Positions 24,191 through 32,235 of a stretch of DNA of 64,000 nucleotides are shown here, piece by piece. The stretch is from an uncultured Dehalococcoidia bacterium. Its GTDB lineage: Bacteria > Chloroflexota > Dehalococcoidia > Lucifugimonadales > CATOSD01. A program made the position numbers and the translations under genes. Location of the stretch: positions 620,001-684,000 of the forward strand of contig CATOSD010000001.1 of the NCBI GenBank assembly GCA_951812395.1, written 5' to 3'. A model generated the notes under the pieces. It saw nothing but the letters and a program-made list of their open reading frames with translations. It had not been told where the DNA came from and did not search any database. Position 1 is the stretch's first letter; each line of letters starts with the position of its first letter.

Positions 24191-24976
24191 CTACTCGCCG
24201 CGGTAGGTGGGAGGCCTGCGTACGAGGAACGAGGCCACGCCCTCGGCACGGTCGGCAGTGCTCTGGAGGATGAAGTTCAGGTCGCCCTCCAACCGCAGGC
24301 CCTGGTCGAGCGTCATTTCCAGCCCGTCGTGTACCAGCTCCTTGGTGTAGCGCGTGGCTATGGGGCCGTGAGAGGCCGCGGCGGCGGCGATCTCGCCCGC
24401 GCGGTCCGCGACGCGACCAGGATCGACGGCCTCATTCACCAGGCCTATCTCCACTGCGCGGCGGGCGTCCAGCGTCGCGCCGGTCAGCAGCATCTCGGAC
24501 GCCGGGCCGCGTCCCACCAGCCGCGGCAGCCGCTGGGTGCCGCCGTCCCACGGCAGCAGGCCGCGGGCGAGCTGTGTCATGCCGAAGCGGGCGTCGAGCG
24601 AGGCGACGCGCACGTCGCAGGCCAGCGCAAGCTCCAGTCCCTGGTCGAGCGCATCGCCGGACAGCGCGGCGATGACGGGCTTCTCCACGGCGGCCACGGC
24701 CTCGGCGACGCGCAGCCCGGCCAGCGCCGGAGGCAGCGCGCGGGCGTCGAGGCCGGCCAGCTCCGCGAGCGCGGCGGGGTCGGCCCCCGCGCAGAAGACG
24801 GGGCCCTCGGCTTGGAGCAGCAACACCCACACGGCGTCGTCCTGCCGGACGCGCTCGCAGGCGTCCTGCATCTCGGAGGCCGCGCGCCCGTCGATGGCGT
24901 TGTCCGCGCCGGGGCGGGCCAGCGTCAGCCGGGCAATGCGGCCTTCCACGTGGAGGCGTATGCGGTCGTAGGGCAT
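24191..24976 (-). CDS. Enoyl-CoA hydratase/isomerase-like protein 2
   Basis: A 261-residue crotonase-fold protein starting MPYDRIRLHVEGRIA at the ATG at 24976 with AAAGGG upstream. Motifs: GPVFCAGADPAAL (first oxyanion hole) and ALDQGLELALACDVRVASLD. The second catalytic glutamate position reads FGMTQLARGLLPWDGGTQRL: the usual PE is TQ, and an Asp is present two residues before GG. This argues against classical enoyl-CoA hydratase chemistry and for another crotonase reaction, such as dienoyl-CoA handling or isomerisation. It lies between repeats R2 and R3 and upstream of the first crotonase on the same strand. Confidence 0.85.
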   Translation of the reverse strand: MPYDRIRLHVEGRIARLTLARPGADNAIDGRAASEMQDACERVRQDDAVWVLLLQAEGPVFCAGADPAALAELAGLDARALPPALAGLRVAEAVAAVEKPVIAALSGDALDQGLELALACDVRVASLDARFGMTQLARGLLPWDGGTQRLPRLVGRGPASEMLLTGATLDARRAVEIGLVNEAVDPGRVADRAGEIAAAAASHGPIATRYTKELVHDGLEMTLDQGLRLEGDLNFILQSTADRAEGVASFLVRRPPTYRGE

Positions 24977-24987
24977 AGGGCCCTTCC

Positions 24988-25030
24988 TTTCACCCACATC
25001 CTAGCCTTCCCCCGTCAAGGGGGAAGAGAC
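24988..25030 (-). repeat. R3 hairpin copy after jag
   Basis: CTTTCACCCACATCCTAGCC then TTCCCCCGTCAAGGGGGAAG. It starts 12 bp beyond the jag stop codon, a position suited to a transcript terminator for the rpmH-jag operon. Confidence 0.65.
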
Positions 25031-25041
25031 AATTCGGAAGG

Positions 25042-25680
25042 CTACCGCGCGCGGATGATGACCTTGCGCGAGTCGCCTGCGCCGGTGCTCTGCGTGGTTA
25101 CCTCCGCGTGGTCCGAGAGCGTGATGTGGATGATGCGGCGTTCGTTGGGTGGCATAGGCTCCAGAGTGATTGAGCGACCCGAGTTGGCGACGCGGCGGGC
25201 GACGCGCTGCGCGAGGTTGGCCAGCGAGTCGTTGCGCCGCTGCTGGTAACCCTCCACGTCCAGCATGAGGTTGACGCGCTCGCCGATCCTGCGCCCGGCG
25301 ATGAACTTGACCATGAACTGCAGCGCCTGCAGCGTCTCGCCTCTGCGTCCTATGAGCAGGCCGGAGTCGTCGCCGGCTATCTCGAAGATGGGGCCTTCGT
25401 CCTCGCTCTCGGCCTGGCGCAGGCTCACCACGGCGGACACGCCGAGGTTGGTGAGGATCTGCTCCAGTATGTCGGTGGTCACCGTCACCAGCTCGGAGCG
25501 CTGCTCGAGCAGAGTGACCCTTACCCTGGCCGGCTCGCTTCCTATGCCCATGAAGCCGGCCTTGCCGCGGCTAACGACGTCTATTTCTACTTCCGCGCGC
25601 TCTGCGTCGAGCTCTCTTAGGGCGAGCTCGATTGCCTCTTCCGGTGTCTTGGCCGACGTTTCTATCTGCTGTCGTCTCAT
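25042..25680 (-). CDS. jag: Jag/KhpB RNA-binding protein
   Basis: A 212-residue protein of the SpoIIIJ-associated Jag (KhpB/EloR) family. Residues 1-55 form the Jag-N domain with the KAGFMGIGSEPARV motif. The middle is a KH domain (GDDSGLLIGRRGETLQALQF, with GRRG in the GxxG position). The C-terminus is an R3H domain (LEPMPPNERRIIHITLSDH). In other bacteria it binds RNA and influences envelope synthesis and cell elongation. It overlaps yidC by 110 bp, being the last gene of the rpmH operon, and is followed by an R3 hairpin. Confidence 0.95.
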   Translation of the reverse strand: MRRQQIETSAKTPEEAIELALRELDAERAEVEIDVVSRGKAGFMGIGSEPARVRVTLLEQRSELVTVTTDILEQILTNLGVSAVVSLRQAESEDEGPIFEIAGDDSGLLIGRRGETLQALQFMVKFIAGRRIGERVNLMLDVEGYQQRRNDSLANLAQRVARRVANSGRSITLEPMPPNERRIIHITLSDHAEVTTQSTGAGDSRKVIIRAR

Positions 25681-26527
25681 CGGTTGCCGTCTCCTCCGCT
25701 GGCGCCGCCAGCGCCGGGGCCGCGGCCTGCTCCGGCTGCGATTGTGGCTGCCCCCGGCGCGTTATGAAAGTGAATATCGACGTTACCGGCTCCCAGCCGG
25801 TCACGAACCCCTGGATGACCACGCCGACCGCGTTGGACACCACCCAGTAGATGGCGAGGCCGCTGGGGAATTGCAACGTGAAGAAGCCGAACATGAGCGG
25901 CATCATCCACAACAGCATGCGGTTGGTGGACGCCTGCCGCGGGTCCGCCGAAGGCATCGCCGTCATTTTCTGGACCAGGTACATCGACGCGCCCACCAGT
26001 ATGGGCAGAAGCGGTATCGGCAGCCCCGGCAACGGCCCCGTCGAGTCCGGCAACGCCAGGTCCATCCAAAGGAACGAGCTGTTAAGCGGAATGACCTCGT
26101 GCACCTGCGGCAGCCAGGAGTACAGGTGCCCAGACAGCCCAATCAGCCTGTCGGGCGCGGCAGGCAGCGTTTGCAGTATGGCTTGGTACAACCCTATCCA
26201 GATTGGGAACTGGATGACCAGCGGACCGAGGCACCCTATCGGGTTTACCCCGTTCTCCTTGTAGATCCGCATGGTCTCCTGGGTTATGCGCTGCCTGTCC
26301 TTGGCGTACTTCTCCTGTATCTCCTTCACCTTGGGCTGTATGGCGTTCATCGACTTGAGCTGGCGGCTCTGGCGCACGGTGAGCGGGAACATGACCACGC
26401 GCACCATGATGGTGAAGATGAGGATGCTCACACCGAAGCTGTTGAAGAAGATGTAGTAGAGCATCACCAGGCTGTTTATCATCGGCCTGATGATCACGGA
26501 GTTCCATATGTCGATTATTATTTCCAA
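25571..26527 (-). CDS. yidC: Membrane insertase YidC/Oxa1
   Basis: A 318-residue YidC/Oxa1 insertase, lacking the large periplasmic domain of proteobacterial YidC. Visible are the first membrane helix (YYIFFNSFGVSILIFTIMVR), the cytoplasmic helical hairpin PLTVRQSRQLKSMNAIQPKV, the conserved IGCLGPLVIQFPIWIGLYQA segment and the last helices (RMLLWMMPLMFGFFTLQFPSGLAIYW). The C-terminal tail from about residue 265 is Ala/Gln-rich and then strongly basic (RARPKRARRRARGSRNRRR), as in tails that contact ribosomes. That tail is encoded within the start of jag in another frame: a 110-bp overlap, unusually long for this gene pair. It inserts membrane proteins alone or with Sec. Confidence 0.96.
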   Translation of the reverse strand: MEIIIDIWNSVIIRPMINSLVMLYYIFFNSFGVSILIFTIMVRVVMFPLTVRQSRQLKSMNAIQPKVKEIQEKYAKDRQRITQETMRIYKENGVNPIGCLGPLVIQFPIWIGLYQAILQTLPAAPDRLIGLSGHLYSWLPQVHEVIPLNSSFLWMDLALPDSTGPLPGLPIPLLPILVGASMYLVQKMTAMPSADPRQASTNRMLLWMMPLMFGFFTLQFPSGLAIYWVVSNAVGVVIQGFVTGWEPVTSIFTFITRRGQPQSQPEQAAAPALAAPAEETATDETTADRNVGQDTGRGNRARPKRARRRARGSRNRRR

Positions 26528-26545
26528 GTGACCAGTCCTGCCGCG

Positions 26546-27676
26546 CTAACAGGCGGCGGCCTGCCCCCGCTGCGTGGGGCTTTCCTCGTTGGTGAAGTGT
26601 ACCCACTCTTCGTCGGGATTGCCATTTGGCTTCACTCGCAGCGCCCTTATGGAGTGGTCGCGCGCGCCAAAGTAGACGAAGTCCCCCTGCGACACCAATG
26701 GCGTTCGTATCTCCTCGTTGACGTTGCAGGCGTCGAGCACGGAGCCGCCCATACCGATGAGCCGCACCCTGCCGTCCGTGGACGCCAGCGCGATCATCGA
26801 GTCTGCCACCACCGCCGGCGAGCCTACTATCGGCCCCTCCGTCTCCACCGTCCACAGCAGATTGCCGGTGTCGGCGTTCAGCGCGTACAGGTTGCCGTCC
26901 AGCGACGGCGCCATGATCATGTCGCCGTAGACTAGCGGGCGCGCCCAGTACCAGTTAGAAGCGCCTTCGAAGCGCCACTCCTCAAGGCCCGTCCTGGCGT
27001 TGAGCGCGTAGAAGGCGCCGTCGAAGGCCCCCACGTACACGCGCCCGCCGTGGACGACTGGCGAGGAGGCGACAGCGCCGCCGGTGCCGAAGCGCCACTG
27101 CTGCGAGCCGTTGTGCAGCGCCACGGCGTACACGCTGTGGTCCAGAGAGCCGAAGTAGGCGACGCCGTCGCTGAGGGCGGGCGTGGACCACACTTTGTCG
27201 CCCGTAGGGAAACTCCAGCGCTTTGAGCCGTCCTCAGCGTCGAGGGCGTACAGGCTGCCGTCCGACGTGCCGACCACCACGAGGCCGTCGGCCACCGTGG
27301 GACCGCCCACTATGGTGTCCCCCAGCGGCTCCACCCACTTGTCCCGCCCGTCCAGCCCAATCGCGTACAGCACGCTGTCGTAGCCGCCTACGTAGAGTGT
27401 GTCGCCGTCCAGCACGGGCGTGCCGTAGACGGCACGGTACTGATCCTCTCCGTGGAGCGCGAACCGCCACCTGGTGGAGCCGTCCTCGACGTCGATGGCC
27501 CTGACCTCTCCCTCGGACGTGCCCATGTAGAGTGTACCGTTGTCGATCGCGCCGCCGGACCAGCCCTCGGGTGTGGAGATCCTGTTGCAGCCGGCGAGCG
27601 CCATTAGCGCGAACATGGCCACGGCGAGAACAATCAGACGGGCGCGAGTGTTCTTCGGCGTATGCAAGTGAGTCAC
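26546..27676 (-). CDS. PQQ-type beta-propeller lipoprotein (BamB-like)
   Basis: A 376-residue lipoprotein starting at GTG 27676, which overlaps the yidD stop by four bases (GTGA). The signal [17 protein letters not shown] ends in a lipobox. The rest consists of about seven repeats of a PQQ-like blade, with units such as [59 protein letters not shown] and [18 protein letters not shown]. This is the BamB/YxaL fold. It sits between yidD and yidC in the rpmH operon, which suggests a role in folding or assembling membrane or exported proteins outside the membrane; that is inference from position. A longer ORF upstream of the GTG overlaps yidD and rnpA and is not coding. Confidence 0.88.
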   Translation of the reverse strand: MTHLHTPKNTRARLIVLAVAMFALMALAGCNRISTPEGWSGGAIDNGTLYMGTSEGEVRAIDVEDGSTRWRFALHGEDQYRAVYGTPVLDGDTLYVGGYDSVLYAIGLDGRDKWVEPLGDTIVGGPTVADGLVVVGTSDGSLYALDAEDGSKRWSFPTGDKVWSTPALSDGVAYFGSLDHSVYAVALHNGSQQWRFGTGGAVASSPVVHGGRVYVGAFDGAFYALNARTGLEEWRFEGASNWYWARPLVYGDMIMAPSLDGNLYALNADTGNLLWTVETEGPIVGSPAVVADSMIALASTDGRVRLIGMGGSVLDACNVNEEIRTPLVSQGDFVYFGARDHSIRALRVKPNGNPDEEWVHFTNEESPTQRGQAAAC

Positions 27677-27891
27677 GGGAGAGGCACCGGGTCGTAGCCC
27701 TGCCCGCCGAACGGACGGCAGCGCGCCAGCCGCCTCACGCCGAGCCAGACGCCCCTGGCGGCGCCGTGCGCGGATATGGCCTCGTAGGTGTAGCTGGAGC
27801 AGGACGGCGAGAACCGGCAGCGCCCTCCCATATAAGGGGACAGGGCGGCCTGGTACATGCGAATCGCCCAAAGCGCCAGTTTGCGCATCAC
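27673..27891 (-). CDS. yidD: Membrane protein insertion efficiency factor YidD
   Basis: A 72-residue YidD family protein with the hallmark pattern [31 protein letters not shown] and [17 protein letters not shown]. In other bacteria YidD binds the inner face of the membrane and aids YidC-dependent insertion. It overlaps rnpA by four bases and the downstream propeller lipoprotein by four bases, so it is translationally coupled on both sides. Confidence 0.95.
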   Translation of the reverse strand: MMRKLALWAIRMYQAALSPYMGGRCRFSPSCSSYTYEAISAHGAARGVWLGVRRLARCRPFGGQGYDPVPLP

Positions 27892-28322
27892 TCACCCCGC
27901 CCGCGCGCTGCATCGGAAAGTCCCGGCTCCTCGTGGACACGGTGCTCGTCACCCGTGCTGCCGGAATGGACGAGGGCGGGCGATTCGCTATGGGGGCGCA
28001 AGAGCTTGGCCCGCTTGAACAGATTGGTCATGGAGCGCTCTAGTTCGCGGTAGTCCGAGTCGCCGGCGCCGACGCGGGCAATCAGCAAGATATCCCAGCC
28101 GGGAATAATGTTACTCAGGCGGGCCGCCTCCCGCAACCGGCGCTTGACTCTATTGCGGGTAACGGCGTTGCCCACGCGTTTGCTTACGGAGAAGCCGAAC
28201 CTGTTCAGGTCCAGGCCGTTGGGGCGCGTGGCGAGCACGAGCAGCCTTCCGGGCCAACTGCGTCCCTCACGACGCACGAGCGCAAAGTCCCTTGGCCTTC
28301 TGAGGCGCTGCTCACGGCGCAT
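27888..28322 (-). CDS. rnpA: Ribonuclease P protein component
   Basis: A 144-residue RNase P protein subunit. It has the opening [20 protein letters not shown], the RNA-binding signature [20 protein letters not shown] and the strand [17 protein letters not shown]. The C-terminal 30 residues (from about [10 protein letters not shown]) extend beyond the usual fold and look disordered. It processes the 5' ends of tRNA precursors and here also of tmRNA. It overlaps yidD by four bases. Confidence 0.95.
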   Translation of the reverse strand: MRREQRLRRPRDFALVRREGRSWPGRLLVLATRPNGLDLNRFGFSVSKRVGNAVTRNRVKRRLREAARLSNIIPGWDILLIARVGAGDSDYRELERSMTNLFKRAKLLRPHSESPALVHSGSTGDEHRVHEEPGLSDAARGRGE

Positions 28323-28381
28323 GGCGCCGCCTGTCGCCGGCTAAGCACTTCCACGGCCATGGTGAGGCTACACCGCCGGCG

Positions 28382-28519
28382 TCACACCGTGAGTCGATGA
28401 CGGCCCTTGAACATGCGCCGCTTCAGAACGTTGCGCCCCCCTCGGGTGCTCATGCGCGCCCTGAAGCCGTGAACGCGCGCGCGCCGACGTTTTTTTGGCT
28501 GATAAGTTCGTTTCGGCAT
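28382..28519 (-). CDS. rpmH: 50S ribosomal protein L34
   Basis: A 45-residue L34: [19 protein letters not shown], then [16 protein letters not shown]. It is the first gene of the rpmH-rnpA-yidD-lipoprotein-yidC-jag operon and is read from the promoter at 28571-28599 through a leader containing a GC-rich hairpin (near 28530-28555). No dnaA lies next to it, unlike in many bacteria. Confidence 0.96.
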   Translation of the reverse strand: MPKRTYQPKKRRRARVHGFRARMSTRGGRNVLKRRMFKGRHRLTV

Positions 28520-28570
28520 AGTTGAAATGTCCCGTTTCGCGGGCCGCGAATCGGCCCGTACAATCAACGA

Positions 28571-28599
28571 ATTATATCTTTAGTGCGCAACCGGGTCAA
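28571..28599 (-). promoter_or_regulatory. Sigma-70 promoter of the rpmH operon
   Basis: On the minus strand, TTGACC (28599-28594), a 17-bp spacer, and a consensus TATAAT (28576-28571). It predicts transcription start near 28563 and a leader of about 45 nt. It is the best promoter in the window. Confidence 0.85.
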
Positions 28600-28615
28600 T
28601 TGGCACGTTTGGGTG

Positions 28616-28762
28616 TCAGGCGTTCAGAAGTCGCTCCAGCTTGCCCATGAACTGCTCGATGTCCTTCAGGTAACGCGCGACCATTTCGGCGTCGAGCCCT
28701 GTGTGGGCCTGGACCAGGAAATGATGGCCGGCCTCGCCGTATGTGGATACGGGTGTCGTCAT
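28616..28762 (-). CDS. 48-residue protein, perhaps a C-terminal remnant of a PaREP1-like gene
   Basis: A short frame starting MTTPVSTYGEAGHHFLVQAH, preceded by GGAG eight bases before the ATG and by TACAAT about 20 bp further upstream. The part DAEMVARYLKDIEQFMGKLE resembles the last helices of the PaREP1-like proteins here (for example DFEEGLARVRELLGLLEG at 22240-22290). It may be a minimal expressed relative or a leftover 3' end. It is below usual gene-calling size and has no other support. Confidence 0.45.
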   Translation of the reverse strand: MTTPVSTYGEAGHHFLVQAHTGLDAEMVARYLKDIEQFMGKLERLLNA

Positions 28763-28966
28763 GGGAGTTTCTCCGTGGGCGTCATTGTATCACAGCCTAC
28801 TGGCTTCACCGGCTACGCCGGGTGGCTCGTGGTTCCCGCCGTTCTCGTGCGCCTTGCCAGAGCGTGGAAGGGCGGCCAGGCTTCCGTCTGCTCTCAACCT
28901 AGCCACTGGCCGCCTTAGGTGGTATTCTTTAGCCTATTCTCGCTTCCCAGGGGGTTCGGGCGCTAG

Positions 28967-30529
28967 ATGAATACAACCGAGTTTCTGAACATAGCATCGC
29001 TAATCGTACCGGATAGGGTTGCAATCGTCTTCGAAGGCGCGCGCTACACCTACGCGGAGCTCAAATCCCGCGTCAACCGGCTCGCCAACGCCCTCGCCGG
29101 CCTCGGCGTTGGAGAGGGCGACCGGGTGGCAGTCCTGCAGGTGAACACCAACGAGCACGTGGAACTCTGCTTCGCCGCCGCCCAGCTCGACGCCGTCTAC
29201 GCGCCTCTCAACTTCCGCGCCCGCGCCGACGAGCTCAGCTTCATGGTCGAAGACGCGCAGCCCAAGGTGTTGGTGGCCGGCAGCCGCTACGTGGGCATGG
29301 TGGACTCGTTCAAGGGCAATCTCGACAGCGCACCCCGGCTGGTGTCGCTCGAGGAACCCGCCGAGGGCTGGGAGTTCTACGACGACATGGTGGCGACGGC
29401 CCCCGAAGAGGAGCGCTTCCCGCAGGGCGATGGGGCCGACCTGACCGTGCTGCTCTTCACCTCCGGCACTACCAGCCTGCCCAAGGGCGTCATGCTCAGC
29501 CACGACAGCTTCTCCTCGTACATACTCAGCAACGTCTCGCCAGTCGACCCGGACGACGAGGAACGCAACATCCTCACAGTACCGCTCTACCACATAGCCG
29601 GTATGCAAACGGTGATGTCGTCCATCTACGGCGGGCGCACGCTCATAATCCAGCGCCAGTTCGACCCCAAGGGCTGGATGGAACTGGTCGAGACCGAGCG
29701 CGCGAATCGCGCCGTCATGGTGCCGACCATGCTGAAGATGCTGATAGACCACGACGATTTCCACGACCACGACCTCAGCAGCCTTAACATCGTCACCTAC
29801 GGCGCGGCGCCCATGCCCTTCGAGGTCATCAAGCGCGCCATCCAGGAGCTGCCCGGCGTCCACTTCATTAACGCCTTCGGCCAGACTGAGACTGCTGCCA
29901 CGATCACCATGCTCCCGCCGGAGGACCACATACTGGAGGGCACCGAAGAGGAGATCGAACGGAAACTTCGCCGGCTGACCAGCGTCGGCAAGCCCCTGGA
30001 CGACGTGGATGTCCGCATAGTGGACGATGACGCGAACCCGGTGGCGGACGGTGAGGTCGGCGAGATAGTGGCCAGCGGCCCGAGGCTGATGAAGGGCTAT
30101 TGGAACCAGGAAGAGGCCACCTCGGAGACCTTCCGCGGCGGCTGGCTGTACACCGGCGACCTCGGATACATGGACGAGGACGGTTACATCTACCTGGCCG
30201 GCCGCTCCAAGGACTTCATAAAGCGGGGCGGCGAAATGATCTCTCCGGAAGAGGTGGAGCAGGTGCTCCACTCGCATCAGGCCATCGAGGAGGCGGCCAT
30301 CATCGGCGTGCCGGACATCGACTGGGGCGAGCGCGTGCGGGCCGTGGTCGTGCTCAAGGACGGGCAGACGGCACAGGACGACGAGATTATCGAGTACTGC
30401 CGCCAGCGCCTGGCCAGTTTCAAAAAGCCCGAGTCCGTCGTGTTCGTATCCGAGCTCCCGCGCAACCCCATGGGCAAGGTGCTAAAGCGCCTTCTCAGGG
30501 AAGAGTACGACGAGCCAATTTTGGGCTAA
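28967..30529 (+). CDS. AMP-forming acyl-CoA synthetase
   Basis: A 520-residue ANL-superfamily ligase that activates a carboxylic acid with ATP to the acyl-AMP and then the CoA thioester. Motifs in order: P-loop-like LLFTSGTTSLPKGVMLSH near residues 163-180, NAFGQTETAATITML near 305, GWLYTGDLGYMDEDGYIYLA near 392, the hinge GRSKDFIKRGGEMISPEEVE, and the C-terminal catalytic Lys in NPMGKVLKRLLRE. Closest in style to medium/long-chain or aryl-CoA ligases; the acid is not predictable. The Shine-Dalgarno is poor. An HpaI-type aldolase follows 59 bp later, suggesting a shared catabolic pathway. Confidence 0.9.
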   Translation: MNTTEFLNIASLIVPDRVAIVFEGARYTYAELKSRVNRLANALAGLGVGEGDRVAVLQVNTNEHVELCFAAAQLDAVYAPLNFRARADELSFMVEDAQPKVLVAGSRYVGMVDSFKGNLDSAPRLVSLEEPAEGWEFYDDMVATAPEEERFPQGDGADLTVLLFTSGTTSLPKGVMLSHDSFSSYILSNVSPVDPDDEERNILTVPLYHIAGMQTVMSSIYGGRTLIIQRQFDPKGWMELVETERANRAVMVPTMLKMLIDHDDFHDHDLSSLNIVTYGAAPMPFEVIKRAIQELPGVHFINAFGQTETAATITMLPPEDHILEGTEEEIERKLRRLTSVGKPLDDVDVRIVDDDANPVADGEVGEIVASGPRLMKGYWNQEEATSETFRGGWLYTGDLGYMDEDGYIYLAGRSKDFIKRGGEMISPEEVEQVLHSHQAIEEAAIIGVPDIDWGERVRAVVVLKDGQTAQDDEIIEYCRQRLASFKKPESVVFVSELPRNPMGKVLKRLLREEYDEPILG

Positions 30530-30588
30530 AGAGCCCGTCCCAACCCGAAAGACCGGCAACCGAAGACTATCCACCAGGAGAGATTCCC

Positions 30589-31416
30589 ATGAACGGCGCA
30601 CAACTGAGAGAAAAGGTCGCCAATGGCGGCATAGTCTATGGCACCATGCTATCGCTCAGTCGCAACCCCCGCTGGTCCACGGCCATGGCCGACTTCGGCC
30701 TGGACTACGTTATCATCGACACTGAGCACTCGCCGCGGGGCCGTCAAGACGTGGCCGACTTTCTGGCGGCTTTCAGCTTCAGCGGCGTCGTTCCGATAGT
30801 CCGCATACCGGCGCCGGACACCCACCTCGTCACCATGGCCATTGATGCCGGCTCCCACGGCGTGCTCGCCCCCTACTGCGAGACGGTGGAAGAAGCCAAG
30901 ATCGTTGCCGAGGCGTGCAGGTGGCGCCCGCTCAAGGGCGAGTATGCCCGTAGGGCCGTCGAGTCCGGCGAGCTGCCCAGCGAGGCCACCCGCGAGTACC
31001 TCGAGAACCGCAACCGCAACAACGTGTGCATCATCGGCATCGAGAGCGTTCCGGCAATCGAAAACCTCGACAATATTCTCGGTGTGGACGGCATAGACGC
31101 CGTATTCGTGGGCCCCAACGACCTCAGCATCTCGCTGGGCATTCCCGACCAGTACGACCACCCCGATTACGAGGCCGCGCTGCGCGAGATACTGAGAGTG
31201 TGCGGATCGCACGGCATCCCCACGCTGATACACCACCAGACCGTCGCCCTCTCCCAGAAGTGGCTGCGCGAGGGCGCGCGGTTCGTGCTGTACAGCAGCG
31301 ACTCCCGCACCATGCACAACGGATTCCGCGAGGAGTTCGGGGCCATCCGGACTGTAGGCGTGGAGCTAGGAGGCGAGGCCGCCGCAGACGTCGGCGAGTC
31401 CGCGGAGGTCATCTAG
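30589..31416 (+). CDS. HpcH/HpaI-type aldolase
   Basis: A 275-residue class II aldolase of the HpcH/HpaI/citrate-lyase-beta type, which splits 2-keto-3-deoxy or 4-hydroxy-2-oxo acids to pyruvate and an aldehyde with a divalent metal. Visible: GLDYVIIDTEHSPRGRQDV (substrate/metal loop, Glu of TEH), the AGSHGVLAPYCETVEEAK block, NNVCIIGIESVPAIENLD (metal-binding Glu) and AVFVGPNDLSISLG (metal-binding Asp). The start ATG has AGGAGAG nine bases upstream. The region DHPDYEAALREILRVCGSHG is typical of the family. Confidence 0.9.
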   Translation: MNGAQLREKVANGGIVYGTMLSLSRNPRWSTAMADFGLDYVIIDTEHSPRGRQDVADFLAAFSFSGVVPIVRIPAPDTHLVTMAIDAGSHGVLAPYCETVEEAKIVAEACRWRPLKGEYARRAVESGELPSEATREYLENRNRNNVCIIGIESVPAIENLDNILGVDGIDAVFVGPNDLSISLGIPDQYDHPDYEAALREILRVCGSHGIPTLIHHQTVALSQKWLREGARFVLYSSDSRTMHNGFREEFGAIRTVGVELGGEAAADVGESAEVI

Positions 31417-31444
31417 CGACCGCGCGCTCCGCTAGAAGCACACC

Positions 31445-31816
31445 ATGGCCACCACCAAAAGGGACAAGGAGATTTGTGATCTCTTTCTCGCGCTCGCGGA
31501 AGAGGAGCTCGCAAATCATGCGACGCTCCGCGCGTGTGACAAGGCCTGGGACGCGGTCGCCCACTGCGTGAAGTCAATCGCGAGGGAAAGGGGCTGGCCG
31601 AACGAGTGCGACGACGACTTGCGACTCAACGTTCGGCGGCTGATAGACTGCTCGAGCGACCCCGACGAAAACAGAACAAGATTTGGAACGGTAGACTTCT
31701 ACCACATCAATTTCTTTGACGATACGCCTGATAAACTCGACAGTCGGCTCGCCATAGCCGACGCGAAGGCGCTGATAAAGGTTCTGAACGACGTCGATTC
31801 GCAAATGCCCCGCTAG
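31445..31816 (+). CDS. PaREP1/HEPN-like small helical protein
   Basis: A 123-residue all-helical protein. The repeating pattern EICDLFLALAEEELANHATL then ACDKAWDAVAHCVKSIARE matches the PaREP1-like organisation (helix, EKxW-like, AxHxVK) also found at 21930 and 31862. The C-terminal part has FYHINFFDDTPDKLDSRLAI. Such proteins are abundant in Dehalococcoidia-like genomes and archaea; some HEPN relatives are toxins or nucleotidyltransferase partners, but no partner gene is adjacent and no RX4-6H RNase motif is evident. A degenerate second copy follows directly. Confidence 0.65.
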   Translation: MATTKRDKEICDLFLALAEEELANHATLRACDKAWDAVAHCVKSIARERGWPNECDDDLRLNVRRLIDCSSDPDENRTRFGTVDFYHINFFDDTPDKLDSRLAIADAKALIKVLNDVDSQMPR

Positions 31817-31861
31817 CGACGGTTCCGAAATCGCGGCGACGCACCGTCCCTGGAGGATTTC

Positions 31862-32216
31862 ATGGCCACTGCCGCCAGACACCGGCAGATTTGTGAGATG
31901 TTTCTCGCCCACGCGCAAGAACAACTCTACAGAGGCGATTTCCTCCAGGCGTCCGAAAAGGCCTGGGGAGCGGTTGCTCACCGCGTGGAGGCACTGGCCA
32001 AACAGGTCCCATGAAGACGTGCGACACAACGCGCTGCAATTGCTGTCTCAGTCCAGTAGCCCTGGAGCGAATAGGCAGAGGTTCCGTTCGGTAGAGCGCC
32101 TTCACATCAACTTCTACGAGGAAATGATGGGCGAAGGCGAAGTCCGCATGGGTGTGGCTCTTGCCAGGTTTCTGGTTGAAGTCCTGAACAGCGTCGACTC
32201 TCGAATGGCGCGCTAG
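31862..32216 (+). pseudogene. PaREP1/HEPN-like gene with frameshift
   Basis: The second copy in tandem. The frame from ATG 31862 encodes RQICEMFLAHAQEQLYRGDF then LQASEKAWGAVAHRVEALAK and stops at TGA 32012-32014. The remainder continues one frame over: HEDVRHNALQLLSQSSSPGA through NFYEEMMGEGEVRM to the TAG at 32214. Relatives have a RGW-like segment between AKQ and the HED motif, so a small deletion near 32000-32008 best explains the break. GGAGGATTTC lies just before the ATG. Confidence 0.75.
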
Positions 32217-32235
32217 GCCCGAACCCGCTACGCGG

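Noticed and set aside
27677..27952. Upstream extension of the PQQ-propeller ORF
   Set aside because: It overlaps yidD and rnpA; the GTG at 27676 with a signal peptide is a better start.
28740..28752. TGTGGATAC near rpmH, considered as a DnaA box at an origin
   Set aside because: Only one imperfect match and no dnaA or cluster of boxes nearby; it lies inside a short reading frame.
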